Shown here piece after piece: positions 36,874 through 46,943 of a stretch of DNA of 64,000 nt (positions are counted from its first letter, which is position 1; each line of letters opens with the position of its first letter). A model generated the notes under the pieces. That model searched no databases. It had not been told where the DNA came from and was given only the letters and a program-made list of their open reading frames with translations. The translations under genes and the position numbers were made by a program. The stretch lies in the NCBI RefSeq assembly GCF_003987355.1, contig NZ_PIPR01000001.1:930001-994000 (forward strand), read 5' to 3'. The DNA comes from Pseudidiomarina aestuarii. Its GTDB lineage: Bacteria > Pseudomonadota > Gammaproteobacteria > Enterobacterales > Alteromonadaceae.

Positions 36874-38541
36874 ATGTTAAGCCAATTACACATCCGTAAC
36901 TTTGCTGTCGTTCGTCAACTCGATATCGATTTCGCTCAAGGTATGACTGCTATCACTGGCGAAACGGGCGCAGGTAAATCCATCGCTCTTGACGCACTAG
37001 GCCTGTGTTTAGGCAATCGAGCGGATACCGAATGGGTTCGCGCTGGAAGCGATAAAGCTGAAGTGGTGGCCGCATTTACATTAAGCGCTGACTCCCCCGC
37101 ATCACAATGGTTGGCACTGCATGAATTACAAGCTGATGATGACGACTGTGTCGTCCGTCGCGTTGTTACCGCGGAAGGCCGTTCAAAAGCATGGATCAAT
37201 GGTTACCCAGCTACAGTCGGTCAATTGCGCGAGCTCGCGCCGCTGTTAGTCAATATACATGGGCAACATGAACATCAATTATTGACTCGAGCTGATCACC
37301 AACTCGCTATTGTCGATGGTTATGCGCAGCATGCCACGTTGTTAGAAGGTGTGCGGACTGCTTACCAACGTTGGTATCAACTTCGTAAACAGCAAAAAAC
37401 ACTGGCACAACAAAGCTCAGATGTGCAGTCGCGACACGAATTACTCGCTTATCAAGTGCAAGAGCTCGATGAGTTTGCTCTGACGGAAGGTGAGTATGAA
37501 GTTATCGATCAGCAATTCAAACGTGCTGCCAATAGCGCTGCTTTAGTCGAGGATTCAAGCTTTGCACTGAATGCCTTATTCGATGGCGAACACAATAACG
37601 CGCATGGTCTCATTCAGACGGCATTATCGCGACTTGAAGCGCAATTAGACGTGGATGAGGGATTAGCGCCAGCAGTTCAATTGCTGCGTGAAGCGGGAGT
37701 TCAAATAGAAGAGGCAGCTCGAGAATTACGTCATTATCATGAGCAAATCGAAATTGATGATGAACAGTTACATCAACTCGAGCAACGTGTAACTACTGCT
37801 GTCAAGTTGGCTCGCAAACACCAAGTTGAACCCCATCTTCTTGCTCAGCATCACGCAGCTTTAAATGCTGAACTCAAAACGCTCGCTGACCAACAAGTAG
37901 ATACTGAGCAACTCGACGCCGACGTCAAAGCTGCTGCCAGTCAATATCGTCAAGCGGCAGCAAAGCTATCAACCAGCCGCCAGCAGGCAGCAAAACGTTT
38001 GAGTCAAGAAATTGTATTATCCATGCAGCAATTGAATATGCCACATGCCCAGTTTGAGATTGCCGTGGATGCGGATGAACAATCACCGGCAACACCAATC
38101 GGCACCGACACAGTACGTTTTTTAGTGAGTACCAACCCAGGGCAACCCATTCAAGCAATGGCCAAAGTTGCATCTGGAGGTGAGCTCTCACGTATCAGCT
38201 TGGCAATTCAAGTGATTACCGCCAGTCATCTGAGTACGCCAACCTTAATGTTTGACGAAGTTGATGTCGGTGTCAGCGGTCCAACCGCAGCAGTGGTCGG
38301 CAAATTACTACGGCAATTAGGCACGACGAATCAGGTCATTTGTGTGACGCATTTGCCGCAGGTCGCTGCCAAAGCACATCAACAGTTTCAAGTTGAAAAA
38401 TCGTCGGATGGACAGTCAACAGAGACGTTTATTACCGCGCTATCCAATGAGCAGCGCGTGATCGAGTTAGCGCGGCTATTGGGTGGCGATACCATTACCT
38501 CTGCAACCAAAGCCAATGCAGCAGAGTTACTCGCTTCGTAA
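36874..38541 (+). CDS. recN: DNA repair protein RecN
   Basis: 555 residues (E. coli 553). SMC-like ATPase with Walker A GETGAGKSIALDAL near residue 30, a Gln-rich central coiled coil (about 160-380), ABC signature ASGGELSRISLA and Walker B TLMFDEVDVGVSG near the C-terminus. RecN is an SOS-induced cohesin-like protein for double-strand break repair. ATG 36874 is preceded by GAGGTGA. Regulation by LexA is well supported by the upstream box. Confidence 0.97.
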   Translation: MLSQLHIRNFAVVRQLDIDFAQGMTAITGETGAGKSIALDALGLCLGNRADTEWVRAGSDKAEVVAAFTLSADSPASQWLALHELQADDDDCVVRRVVTAEGRSKAWINGYPATVGQLRELAPLLVNIHGQHEHQLLTRADHQLAIVDGYAQHATLLEGVRTAYQRWYQLRKQQKTLAQQSSDVQSRHELLAYQVQELDEFALTEGEYEVIDQQFKRAANSAALVEDSSFALNALFDGEHNNAHGLIQTALSRLEAQLDVDEGLAPAVQLLREAGVQIEEAARELRHYHEQIEIDDEQLHQLEQRVTTAVKLARKHQVEPHLLAQHHAALNAELKTLADQQVDTEQLDADVKAAASQYRQAAAKLSTSRQQAAKRLSQEIVLSMQQLNMPHAQFEIAVDADEQSPATPIGTDTVRFLVSTNPGQPIQAMAKVASGGELSRISLAIQVITASHLSTPTLMFDEVDVGVSGPTAAVVGKLLRQLGTTNQVICVTHLPQVAAKAHQQFQVEKSSDGQSTETFITALSNEQRVIELARLLGGDTITSATKANAAELLAS

Positions 38542-38696
38542 TTTCACACTCGAAGCTTGTCGGTAACGGTGGAACTATTCAGTTTTATCGAAGTCAATCT
38601 GTCGTTGAGGCTGGTCATCATCACAAGCATTGGCTATGATGCACCACGTAGTTCATTCGATACTCGTTCGCCGAGAAATAAAATATAGTAGGACCC

Positions 38697-39047
38697 ATGA
38701 GAAGTTTAATTATCGCTGGTAGTCTGATCATCCTAAGTGGGTGTTCCGTATTGGATAGCATGGTGTACAAAATTGACGTTCCACAAGGTAATTACTTGGA
38801 ACAACGTGATATTGATCAGCTCCGTGTTGGCATGAGTAAAGCACAAGTCGAGTATGTTGTTGGTGCTCCTGTAGCAGCCAACCCTTTTGAAAACGACGTT
38901 TGGTATTACGTATTTGATATGAATTCTGGTAGTGGCGAAGGCGATTATAATCGCAAAGTCACACTGACTTTTAAAGATGACAAGCTGGTCTCTTACGAAG
39001 GTGACTTCGACCGGCCGAAAAACTTCGATACCCCGCTGGACCAATAG
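38697..39047 (+). CDS. bamE: Outer-membrane assembly lipoprotein BamE (SmpA)
   Basis: 116 residues (E. coli 113). The lipoprotein signal ends Leu-Ser-Gly-Cys with Cys16 lipidated. The conserved core reads VPQGNYLEQRDIDQLRVGMSKAQVEYVVGAPV and WYYVF. BamE is a small subunit of the BAM complex that inserts beta-barrel proteins. Downstream of recN, as in E. coli. The 155-base gap before it shows no terminator or clear promoter. Confidence 0.95.
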   Translation: MRSLIIAGSLIILSGCSVLDSMVYKIDVPQGNYLEQRDIDQLRVGMSKAQVEYVVGAPVAANPFENDVWYYVFDMNSGSGEGDYNRKVTLTFKDDKLVSYEGDFDRPKNFDTPLDQ

Positions 39048-39096
39048 CTGCTCAATGGCTTGGCGCGGGTAGCGCTAAGCCAACATCAGGAGCTCT

Positions 39097-41871
39097 ATGG
39101 CACCCACCACTGCGCCGGCATCTGCCGAAACGTGCGCACAAAGCATCATCAAAAGCCCGACCGACCATCGGGACTATCGAATCATTCGATTATCGAACAG
39201 TCTTCGTTGCGCGCTGGTTCATGATGCGAGATCCCAACAAGCCGCTGTTTCGACCGCCGTCCATGCAGGGCATTTTCACGATCCGCAAAACGCTCAAGGG
39301 CTTGCTCACTTCTTAGAGCACATGCTATTTCTCGGCACTGAAGAGTTTCCAGAGCCTGAAGATTACCAACACTTTGTCAGTCAGCATGGCGGCAGTCATA
39401 ACGCGTGGACCGGAACTGAATTCAGTAATTACTATTTCAATATCGATCCTGAGTTTCTTGAACCAGCAATAGACCGATTCATTCGATTCTTTTACCAACC
39501 TCTCTTTTCACAAGATTGGATTACGAAAGAGTTGCAATCGGTCGAGTCGGAATTTCAATTGAAGCGAAAAGATGAGCTCCGCCGTCTCTATCAAGTTCAT
39601 AAAGCGACCGTCAATCCAGCGCATCCATTTAGTAAGTTCTCCGTCGGGAACCTCAATACTCTGCAGGACACTACGGACAACCCCTTGCGACCACGACTCC
39701 TCGAGTTTTTTAAGACGTGGTACCGCCCCGACCGAATGACACTGGTCATTATCGGTCCGCAGTCACTCGAGGAACTCGAGGCATTGGCGTTGAACTATGG
39801 TGGTAAGCTTCCTACTGCACCATCCGCTTTGAGCGAGCCGACAACCATTAGTGTTCCTTTGTACCTGCCTTCACAACTTGGGGTTGAACTGCAGGTTCGT
39901 CCATTAAAGGCCGCCAAGCGTTTGATTCTGACATTCGCGCTGCCGAGCATTGACCAAGATTACGCGCATAAAACCACGAGCTTTATCGCGCATATACTCG
40001 GTGATGAAGGCCCTGGCAGTTTGTTTTCAGAGTTGCGCCACAGACACTGGGTCAATTCACTGGCCGCAGGTGGTGGAATGAGCGGTAGTAATTTTAAAGA
40101 CTTTAATATCAATATGCAGTTAACGGAGTCAGGGTTGCAGCATATTGACGACATCATTTGTGAGGTACTCGCACTGATTCGAAAGGTTGCCTCAGAAGGC
40201 TTGGAGGATTGGCGTTATCGTGAGCGCCAACTGTCGGTCAACCAAGCGTTCCGATTTCAGGAGCCAGCCCGAGCGAGTGATCTCGCACCGCAGTTGGCAG
40301 TGAATATGCATCATTATCCAAACTGCGACCTCATTTTTGGGGACTATCGCATGGATTGTATCAATGTGGACTTTGCTCGCGAGTTATTTGACTGTATGCA
40401 ACCCGATAATATGCGGATCACGCTCATTCACCGGCAGGTAGAAACCGATCAGCATGAACCTATTTACGGCACTGATTATGCTATCCAGCCTCTCAGCGAG
40501 CAGCGGCTCGAGCGCTTTCGTTTAGCGCAACACACAACCGCGAAATTACCCAAAAAGAATCGCTTTATCACCGATCAGCTCGATACCCAACCTCTGCTTG
40601 AAGCTGAACTGGCCGAGCAACCACAGTTCGAATTGCTCACTCCAGGGTTGCGACTATGGCACTGGCATGACCCCGATTTTAGGGTACCTAAAGCGCATAT
40701 TTATACCTGCTTCTATTTGCCTGATATGGTCGCTACACCAGCGAATTTTGCCTGTGCTCGACTGTGGAGTGAATTACTGCTCGATGGTCTCAACGAGACC
40801 TGTTATGACGCCGAAGTAGCCGGACTTCATTTTAATATTTATCCCCAACAACAAGGTTTGACCCTGCACATATCGGGATTATCTGCCGCAACGGTGCCGC
40901 TTGCGGTGCAAATTGTAGCTGAATTGAGAACCATGCGTTTTGAGCAAAAGCGCTGGCAAGAATTACGGCAGAAACTCATCAATAATTGGCGAGCAGCGAT
41001 GACCAATAAGCCAATGAACGTATTGTTCTCGCGTCTGAATATCTCGCTACAACCCAATACCTATGCGGTCTGTGATTTAGCCGACCACTTAGAAGCGATG
41101 ACCTTCGGTACTTTTGAGAACTGGCTCGACTCAGCACTAGAACCGATTAACGCCGACGTATTTGCTCACGGAGATTTACAGCGTCAACAATTGGATGACT
41201 ACATCCATGCGCTGACAAACCAGTTAGAACTGCACACTCGAGTCGAGCAAGCAGACTTGAAACCAACGTCTTTTGCTGAGTTGAAGGTGCAACCCAAAGC
41301 AAGGTTGTGCTCGTCATTAGTGACACATCATCAAGATCAAGCGTCTATTCTCGCACTGCAAAGTTTCACCCAAGAATTGCCTGCACAGGCGGCGTATTTA
41401 TTGCTCAATCAATTGATGAGTCCACTGTTCTTTCACGAGTTGCGGACCGAACAGCAATTAGGATACGTGGTCGGCACCACTTACCTACCCATCCAGCAAG
41501 TGCCCCATTTATTGCTGTATGTGCAATCCAGTCAATATGACGCCAATCACTTAAATGCGGCCTTAGTGGAGTTTGTCGAGATATTTGCCGAACAGCTAGA
41601 AACACTTCGTCCCGCGGACTTTAAACGTGCGCAGCAAGCCATGTTGGCGCAGTTGGTAGAAAAAGACACCAATCTACGCGTGCGCAGTCAGCGTCTGTGG
41701 AGCTCGATTACGCAAAACGATCATGATTTCAATCGTTTACATGAACTTGGAATCGCAATAACGAATTGGCAACATTCTTCCTTTATTCCTTTCGCACAGC
41801 AGTTACTCAGAAATGAAGAGCAACAGCTGCTAATCAGCACAATGCCGAAGAACTTTGACACCGACAGCTGA
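39097..41871 (+). CDS. M16-family zinc metalloprotease (pitrilysin/insulysin type)
   Basis: 924 residues, near the length of E. coli pitrilysin (962). Four M16 domains are expected. The inverted zinc motif HxxEH is HFLEH (71-75), and a third ligand Glu lies about 77 residues later in SVESEF (about 152). GGSHNAWTGTEFSNYYF and the C-terminal EQQLGYVVGTTY are typical. Unlike E. coli PtrA there is no signal peptide, so it may be cytoplasmic. AGGAG lies four bases before the ATG. Pitrilysins degrade peptides shorter than about 50 residues. Confidence 0.92.
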   Translation: MAPTTAPASAETCAQSIIKSPTDHRDYRIIRLSNSLRCALVHDARSQQAAVSTAVHAGHFHDPQNAQGLAHFLEHMLFLGTEEFPEPEDYQHFVSQHGGSHNAWTGTEFSNYYFNIDPEFLEPAIDRFIRFFYQPLFSQDWITKELQSVESEFQLKRKDELRRLYQVHKATVNPAHPFSKFSVGNLNTLQDTTDNPLRPRLLEFFKTWYRPDRMTLVIIGPQSLEELEALALNYGGKLPTAPSALSEPTTISVPLYLPSQLGVELQVRPLKAAKRLILTFALPSIDQDYAHKTTSFIAHILGDEGPGSLFSELRHRHWVNSLAAGGGMSGSNFKDFNINMQLTESGLQHIDDIICEVLALIRKVASEGLEDWRYRERQLSVNQAFRFQEPARASDLAPQLAVNMHHYPNCDLIFGDYRMDCINVDFARELFDCMQPDNMRITLIHRQVETDQHEPIYGTDYAIQPLSEQRLERFRLAQHTTAKLPKKNRFITDQLDTQPLLEAELAEQPQFELLTPGLRLWHWHDPDFRVPKAHIYTCFYLPDMVATPANFACARLWSELLLDGLNETCYDAEVAGLHFNIYPQQQGLTLHISGLSAATVPLAVQIVAELRTMRFEQKRWQELRQKLINNWRAAMTNKPMNVLFSRLNISLQPNTYAVCDLADHLEAMTFGTFENWLDSALEPINADVFAHGDLQRQQLDDYIHALTNQLELHTRVEQADLKPTSFAELKVQPKARLCSSLVTHHQDQASILALQSFTQELPAQAAYLLLNQLMSPLFFHELRTEQQLGYVVGTTYLPIQQVPHLLLYVQSSQYDANHLNAALVEFVEIFAEQLETLRPADFKRAQQAMLAQLVEKDTNLRVRSQRLWSSITQNDHDFNRLHELGIAITNWQHSSFIPFAQQLLRNEEQQLLISTMPKNFDTDS

Positions 41872-41947
41872 ATTGTTTAACTTAAGCAACACATAACAAA
41901 TAGAAGAGCTGCGCAGTAGAAAAGCAGCCTTTCACTCGAGGGATAGC

Positions 41948-44554
41948 GTGCGTCGAACGCCACTACTTCAGGTCATCATGTGGTGCAGCCTGCTTTTAAC
42001 AGCGGGTGGTACTTCAGCGCAGTCTGTCGCATCATATTCTGACTGGCAGGTTGAGCTCATTACTTTGAGAATGGCGAACCAACCTGTCAGCGCGCAGCAA
42101 TTGGACGATCGTAACCGTCCGCAGCTTTACAATTCCGAAGTCCTCTTTATTCCAACGATTGATTCGCCTTTTACTATCGAATTTGGGGCTCCCTATGCAC
42201 CCCAACCACAGCGGTTGTTCTATCGCTATCAACTCGAAGACGTAGACCGTGATTGGGTGATTACAGATGCGGAGTTTCGTCGTGCGACCTATACCAACCT
42301 GCCGTTTGGTGAACATCAGTTTATTGTGGAAGCCTCTATTGATGGCAAAACCTGGCAAGGCCGACGTACGATTACTTTGGATGTTGCAGTCCCCACATGG
42401 TTGTCGCCGTGGGCCATCACCTTGTATGCCATATTAAGCTGCTGCATTCTATTTGGCTTGGCTCTTTTAGTACGCGCCAAACGCCGGACATTGGTTCAAT
42501 TGCGCGATAGTGAGGAACGTCTTAAGCTCAGTTTATGGGGCAGTGGCGACCAACTGTGGGATTGGCATATTCAAGAGCAAGCCATTCATCGCCATAACAC
42601 TTGGCGGCATTTATCTGAGTTTCCACAGGACAGACTGAGAGCTGGCGAGCGCAGTCCAACCTCCAATATTCATCCGCTCGATTTGAAGCGCGTCCAGCAA
42701 CAGCTTCGAGATTACTTAGATGGGAAGATAGATACCTTTGAGGTTACCTATCGGGTGAGCAGCGACAATGGTTGGATTTGGGTACTCGACCGCGGCAAAA
42801 TTGTGGCGCGCGACGAGCATCAACAACCGATTCGAATGACCGGGACTTTAAAAGACATTACACCCTTAGTTGCCGCCGAAGAGCGCCTGAAAATGCTGGC
42901 GACTTCGATTACCAATATTTCAGATGGCGTCTGTATTTATGACAGTCAGTTTAAATTGATCGAAACCAACCAAAGCTTCACCAAAATTACCGGTTATAGT
43001 CGTGCTGACATGCTCAACAAACCCTTGCATCTGTCGCTCTACAATCCTGAATACCTCGCGCAAATTAAGCGGATGGTGCAACAGCACGGGAGCTGGCATG
43101 GTGAGATCGAAGATCTACGCAAAGATGGCACCACCTATCAAATGGAGTTAACGCTGGATGCGATTACTGATGACAGCGGCCAAATTGCTCAGTACGTTGC
43201 GACATTTTCTGATATCACCGAACGCAAAAATGCCGAACGTGAACTGCGCCGATTGTCCAATACCGATACCCTGACAGGATTACCCAATCGTTCCTACTTT
43301 CAGGTCAGTCATTCGAACTTGGTACGAAAACGTATCGCCCATGCGCTGCTGATTTTCGATCTCGATGATTTTAAAAAGATTAATGACTCACTCGGCCATG
43401 AAGTCGGTGATCACCTGCTCATGCAAGTTGCTGAAAGAGTCGGGGAAATTGGACGCGCACAAGACACATTTTATCGACTGGGCGGCGATGAGTTCACCCT
43501 GATTCTCGAAGATACCACTGACTTACACGACATCACTGATGCAGCGAATCAAGTATTGGAAGCACTGAGTCACCCGTTCCACATCAGTGGTCATGACATT
43601 GTGGTCAGTAGCTCCATCGGTATTGTGGTCTACCCGAACGATGGTCAATCGTCACAAGAGTTACTACAAAATGCAGATACTGCTATGTATCACGCGAAGA
43701 GTCGCGGTGGTAACGGTTATCAATTCTTCAATGAATCGATGAATAAAAACGCAGTTCGCCGCCTACAACTTGAAAATCAACTGCGGCAAGCACTCCGCAA
43801 CAATCATTTGCAGGTTCATTACCAACCGAAAGTCAGCTTAAAAACACATCAGTTTGTCGGACTCGAAGCACTGGTGCGACTCGACATTCCTGGCGTTGGA
43901 ATAATCAGTCCCGCTGAGTTCATTCCGCTGGCGGAAGAAACCGGATTAATCATTGACGTAGGCGAGCGAGTATTACGACAAACCTGTCGAGATATGCGTG
44001 AATGGGTTGCTTCTGGCGCTGTTGACGGGCGAGTTGCAGTGAACCTATCCGCCAAGCAATTCCTCCAACCTGATTTAACTCAGCGCATCATGAATATCTT
44101 AGATGAGGAAGGCTTAGATCCCAAGTGTCTAGAACTCGAAATAACTGAGGGCGTAGTCATGGAAGATCCGGAGCGTGCAATTCAGATTATGACTGAGTTG
44201 CACTTCTGCGGTATTCACTTAGCTCTGGACGATTTTGGAACCGGTTATTCATCGTTGGCCTACTTGAAACGCTTCCCTATTCAAACGTTAAAAATCGATA
44301 AAGCATTTATCGATGATATCAATGGCGCTGAGCGTGATCGGAATATGGTCGCCTCTATTGTCGCCATGGCTCACAATCTAGGGCTCGATGTTGTGGCTGA
44401 GGGCGTCGTCAACGCTGCACAGGCTTCCACGCTGCATCATCTCAACTGTGAGTTTGCTCAAGGCTTCTTGTTCGCTCAACCCCTGAAACGTGACCAATTT
44501 CTTGCGCATATAAAAACGCCGGTTAAGAAACCGGCGCATGTATTGCTGAACTAA
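41948..44554 (+). CDS. Membrane sensor with PAS, GGDEF and EAL domains
   Basis: 868 residues from GTG 41948, preceded by GAGGG. A signal peptide (1-25) is followed by a Y_Y_Y-like beta domain (about 65-148; FYRYQLEDVDRDW, YTNLPFGEHQFIVEAS), a transmembrane helix (about 154-176), two PAS domains (about 188-305 and 310-430), GGDEF (active site intact, 512-516, with the inhibitory RxxD site RAQD five residues before it) and EAL (EAL at 640-642, with NLSAKQF, ELEITEG, DDFGTGYSSL and VAEGV). Both diguanylate cyclase and c-di-GMP phosphodiesterase sites appear complete. The periplasmic domain resembles those used for ligand sensing. The signal sensed is unknown. Confidence 0.9.
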   Translation: MRRTPLLQVIMWCSLLLTAGGTSAQSVASYSDWQVELITLRMANQPVSAQQLDDRNRPQLYNSEVLFIPTIDSPFTIEFGAPYAPQPQRLFYRYQLEDVDRDWVITDAEFRRATYTNLPFGEHQFIVEASIDGKTWQGRRTITLDVAVPTWLSPWAITLYAILSCCILFGLALLVRAKRRTLVQLRDSEERLKLSLWGSGDQLWDWHIQEQAIHRHNTWRHLSEFPQDRLRAGERSPTSNIHPLDLKRVQQQLRDYLDGKIDTFEVTYRVSSDNGWIWVLDRGKIVARDEHQQPIRMTGTLKDITPLVAAEERLKMLATSITNISDGVCIYDSQFKLIETNQSFTKITGYSRADMLNKPLHLSLYNPEYLAQIKRMVQQHGSWHGEIEDLRKDGTTYQMELTLDAITDDSGQIAQYVATFSDITERKNAERELRRLSNTDTLTGLPNRSYFQVSHSNLVRKRIAHALLIFDLDDFKKINDSLGHEVGDHLLMQVAERVGEIGRAQDTFYRLGGDEFTLILEDTTDLHDITDAANQVLEALSHPFHISGHDIVVSSSIGIVVYPNDGQSSQELLQNADTAMYHAKSRGGNGYQFFNESMNKNAVRRLQLENQLRQALRNNHLQVHYQPKVSLKTHQFVGLEALVRLDIPGVGIISPAEFIPLAEETGLIIDVGERVLRQTCRDMREWVASGAVDGRVAVNLSAKQFLQPDLTQRIMNILDEEGLDPKCLELEITEGVVMEDPERAIQIMTELHFCGIHLALDDFGTGYSSLAYLKRFPIQTLKIDKAFIDDINGAERDRNMVASIVAMAHNLGLDVVAEGVVNAAQASTLHHLNCEFAQGFLFAQPLKRDQFLAHIKTPVKKPAHVLLN
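44510..44536 (-). terminator. Minus-strand terminator inside the end of the GGDEF/EAL gene
   Basis: Perfect 8-bp stem CGCCGGTT / AACCGGCG followed on the minus strand by TTTTTAT. It lies about 37 bases past the stop of the small membrane protein gene, overlapping the last codons of the opposite-strand GGDEF/EAL gene. Confidence 0.75.
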
Positions 44555-44572
44555 AACCTTTTACTCTGTCAC

Positions 44573-44770
44573 TCATCGGCACTGCCACAGCACATCATGA
44601 CGACCAAGCGTACGCATTAAGGTCATGCGTTTATGACTGACAAACATGGGTACCATGAGCGGCCCGAAGCACAATCCGAGCAACCCCCAACGCTTAGCAC
44701 CCATACCATTCTTTAGAGCTTGAATATATAAACCCAGCGCAGACAACAAACTACACAGCGCAATAATCAC
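44573..44770 (-). CDS. Small membrane protein of unknown function
   Basis: 65 residues from GTG 44770, with a strong GAGGTGA eight bases upstream. The N-terminal hydrophobic stretch (1-17) and a second one (about 29-45, GLLGLCFGPLMVPMFVS) suggest two membrane helices; the C-terminus is basic (KRMTLMRTLGRHD). It starts 22 bases after the fadJ stop and is followed by a terminator with a proper T-run, so the arrangement looks like a real last gene of the fadI-fadJ unit. I do not recognise the family; a role in fatty-acid oxidation would be guesswork. Confidence 0.6.
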   Translation of the reverse strand: MIIALCSLLSALGLYIQALKNGMGAKRWGLLGLCFGPLMVPMFVSHKRMTLMRTLGRHDVLWQCR

Positions 44771-44792
44771 GTTTATTCACCTCATTCATTCG

Positions 44793-46943
44793 TTAAGAGT
44801 GGGTTTCCGTACCGTAAAAAGTTTGCCCGCTTTCAGCCATCTCGACTAATAATGGTGCAGGCTGGAACCGTTCACCAAATTCATCTTCATACTGGCGCAG
44901 ACGTTTCACAACCGTTGCAATCCCGAGTGCATCCATATAGCGGAAAGGTCCGCCACGGAATGGCGGAAAGCCAATTCCAAAAATCGCCCCAATATCTCCG
45001 TCACGCGGACTACGAATAATACCTTCAGCTAAACAGTAAACCGCCTCGTTCAGCATCAACATGACCGCGCGTTGCGCAATTTCTGCTGGATTGATTTTCG
45101 CATCTGGCTTGATTCCAAGTAACGAATAGACTGATTCATCGACCTGTTTACCTGGCTTTTTGCCTGAATAGCTGTAAAAACCTTTCTTGTTCTTTTTACC
45201 TTTACGATCATCATCAAGCAGCTTACTAAAGGCCGCAGGTGCTGCGAATCGGTCACCCAATTCAGCTTCCATGATAGGCGCTACTTTCGCGGCCACATCA
45301 ATACCCACTTCATCCATCAGCTTCAGCGGGCCGACTGGGAAGCCGAACTTCACCAAAGCTTTGTCAATGCTATCGATGGGCTCGCCCGCCAGTGCCATCC
45401 GCGCCGATTCATTCATATAAGGTGCCAAAATACGGTTTACGTAGAATCCAGCACCGTCTTTAACTACGATCGGCGTTTTGCCTTGCTTTTTCGCCAAGGA
45501 CACCACTGTTGCAATGGTTTCCGCTGACGTACCCGCGTGCGTGATAATCTCAGCCAATGGCATTTTATCAACCGGTGAGAAATAATGCAGCCCGACCACT
45601 TGCTCTGGGCGCTTCGCGCCCTCGGCTATTTTGGTAATTGGCAAACTCGAAGTATTGGTCGCAAAAATACAATGTTCCGGGGCAACATTTTCAATGTCTG
45701 CCACCATTTTCTGCTTCAAACTTAAGTCTTCAAACACCGCTTCAATCACGACATCAGTACGATCGAAACCGCTATAATCCAAAGTACCACTAAGTCTGAG
45801 CATTGTTTTCTCTAGCTCGGACCGACGCATCTGTTTGCGCTTCACCTTGGTCTTCAGTAAATCATAGCTATAGCGTAAAGCGTGTACGATACCCTGCTCT
45901 GCAATGTCCTTAATGCGGGCCGGAATACCGGCCTTCACTGCAGTAACATAAGCAATACCACCGCCCATCAATCCGCCACCGAGCACACCAACACGCTCAA
46001 CTTTGCGCGGTTTCACATCGCCAGCTCCTGATTCCTTCTTCATAGCAGTGGTCGCGAAAAAGATGCCGCGTAACTGCTTTGACTCTGGTGTCATGGCGAG
46101 TTCACCAAAACGTCGCGCCTCATACTGAAGGCCAGCCTGAAAGCCTTCGTTCAATCCATAGGCGATAGTATCGATGATGGCATCAATCGCTGGATAATTT
46201 CCATGCGCTTTGGCCTGCGCTTGTTCCCGCGCTTTGCTGATAATAATGCCGCGACCAACACCTGTACCTTCCAATGCTTTGTTCAGTAATGAGTGCTTCA
46301 CTTTGCGAACCCGAGCTTTGCTGCTCAAAGCCTTTTTCACAGCGGCTTCGAGTAAAATGCTGCGAGGGACAATCTCATCAATAATCCCAAGCTTGAGCGC
46401 TTGCTTCGGACGTAATTGTTTGCCAGTCAGAATCAATGGCAATGACTTTTGCATGCCAATCAAACGCGGTAAACGTTGAGTACCGCCTGATCCAGGTAAC
46501 AACCCGAGCTGAACTTCCGGTAAACCAATGACCGTTTTATCTTCAGTAGTGATTCGATAATGACAAGCCAATGCGAGTTCGAGACCACCTCCGAGACACG
46601 CACCGTCAATCGCTGCGACGACTGGGACTTTTAACTGCTCGATACGATCAAACATCGCTTGTCCCTGGCGCGCGAGGCTCTCGGTGTCCGCCGCAGTCTC
46701 GCAATCGTCGATCATACTGATGTCCGCACCCGCAACAAAGGAGCCTGGCTTATCACTGATCACGACCACACCTTTGATAGCGGAGTTCGACTCCAACTGA
46801 TTCAATACTTCAGCAACTTCTTCAGCAAAAGTGGCCTTCAATGTATTCATTGACTCGCCCGGAACGTCAATGCGAATCACAGCGACTTGATCGTCACGAA
46901 TTTCCAATTGAAATGCTTTAGTTGTCGTTGCTACTGCGCTCAT
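44793..46943 (-). CDS. fadJ: Fatty-acid oxidation complex alpha subunit FadJ
   Basis: 716 residues from ATG 46943 (E. coli FadJ 714). This start overlaps the fadI TAA by one base; a longer ORF to 46991 adds 16 non-family residues inside fadI. The N-terminal crotonase domain (about 1-190) has DGACLGGGLELALACHYRI. The 3-hydroxyacyl-CoA dehydrogenase has the NAD motif GVLGGGLMGGGIAYVTA, followed by FATNTSSLPIT and HYFSPVDKMPLAEII, then the C-terminal dehydrogenase domain. It hydrates enoyl-CoA and oxidises 3-hydroxyacyl-CoA with FadI. FadJ rather than FadB is chosen because of pairing with a 436-residue FadI. Confidence 0.9.
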   Translation of the reverse strand: MSAVATTTKAFQLEIRDDQVAVIRIDVPGESMNTLKATFAEEVAEVLNQLESNSAIKGVVVISDKPGSFVAGADISMIDDCETAADTESLARQGQAMFDRIEQLKVPVVAAIDGACLGGGLELALACHYRITTEDKTVIGLPEVQLGLLPGSGGTQRLPRLIGMQKSLPLILTGKQLRPKQALKLGIIDEIVPRSILLEAAVKKALSSKARVRKVKHSLLNKALEGTGVGRGIIISKAREQAQAKAHGNYPAIDAIIDTIAYGLNEGFQAGLQYEARRFGELAMTPESKQLRGIFFATTAMKKESGAGDVKPRKVERVGVLGGGLMGGGIAYVTAVKAGIPARIKDIAEQGIVHALRYSYDLLKTKVKRKQMRRSELEKTMLRLSGTLDYSGFDRTDVVIEAVFEDLSLKQKMVADIENVAPEHCIFATNTSSLPITKIAEGAKRPEQVVGLHYFSPVDKMPLAEIITHAGTSAETIATVVSLAKKQGKTPIVVKDGAGFYVNRILAPYMNESARMALAGEPIDSIDKALVKFGFPVGPLKLMDEVGIDVAAKVAPIMEAELGDRFAAPAAFSKLLDDDRKGKKNKKGFYSYSGKKPGKQVDESVYSLLGIKPDAKINPAEIAQRAVMLMLNEAVYCLAEGIIRSPRDGDIGAIFGIGFPPFRGGPFRYMDALGIATVVKRLRQYEDEFGERFQPAPLLVEMAESGQTFYGTETHS

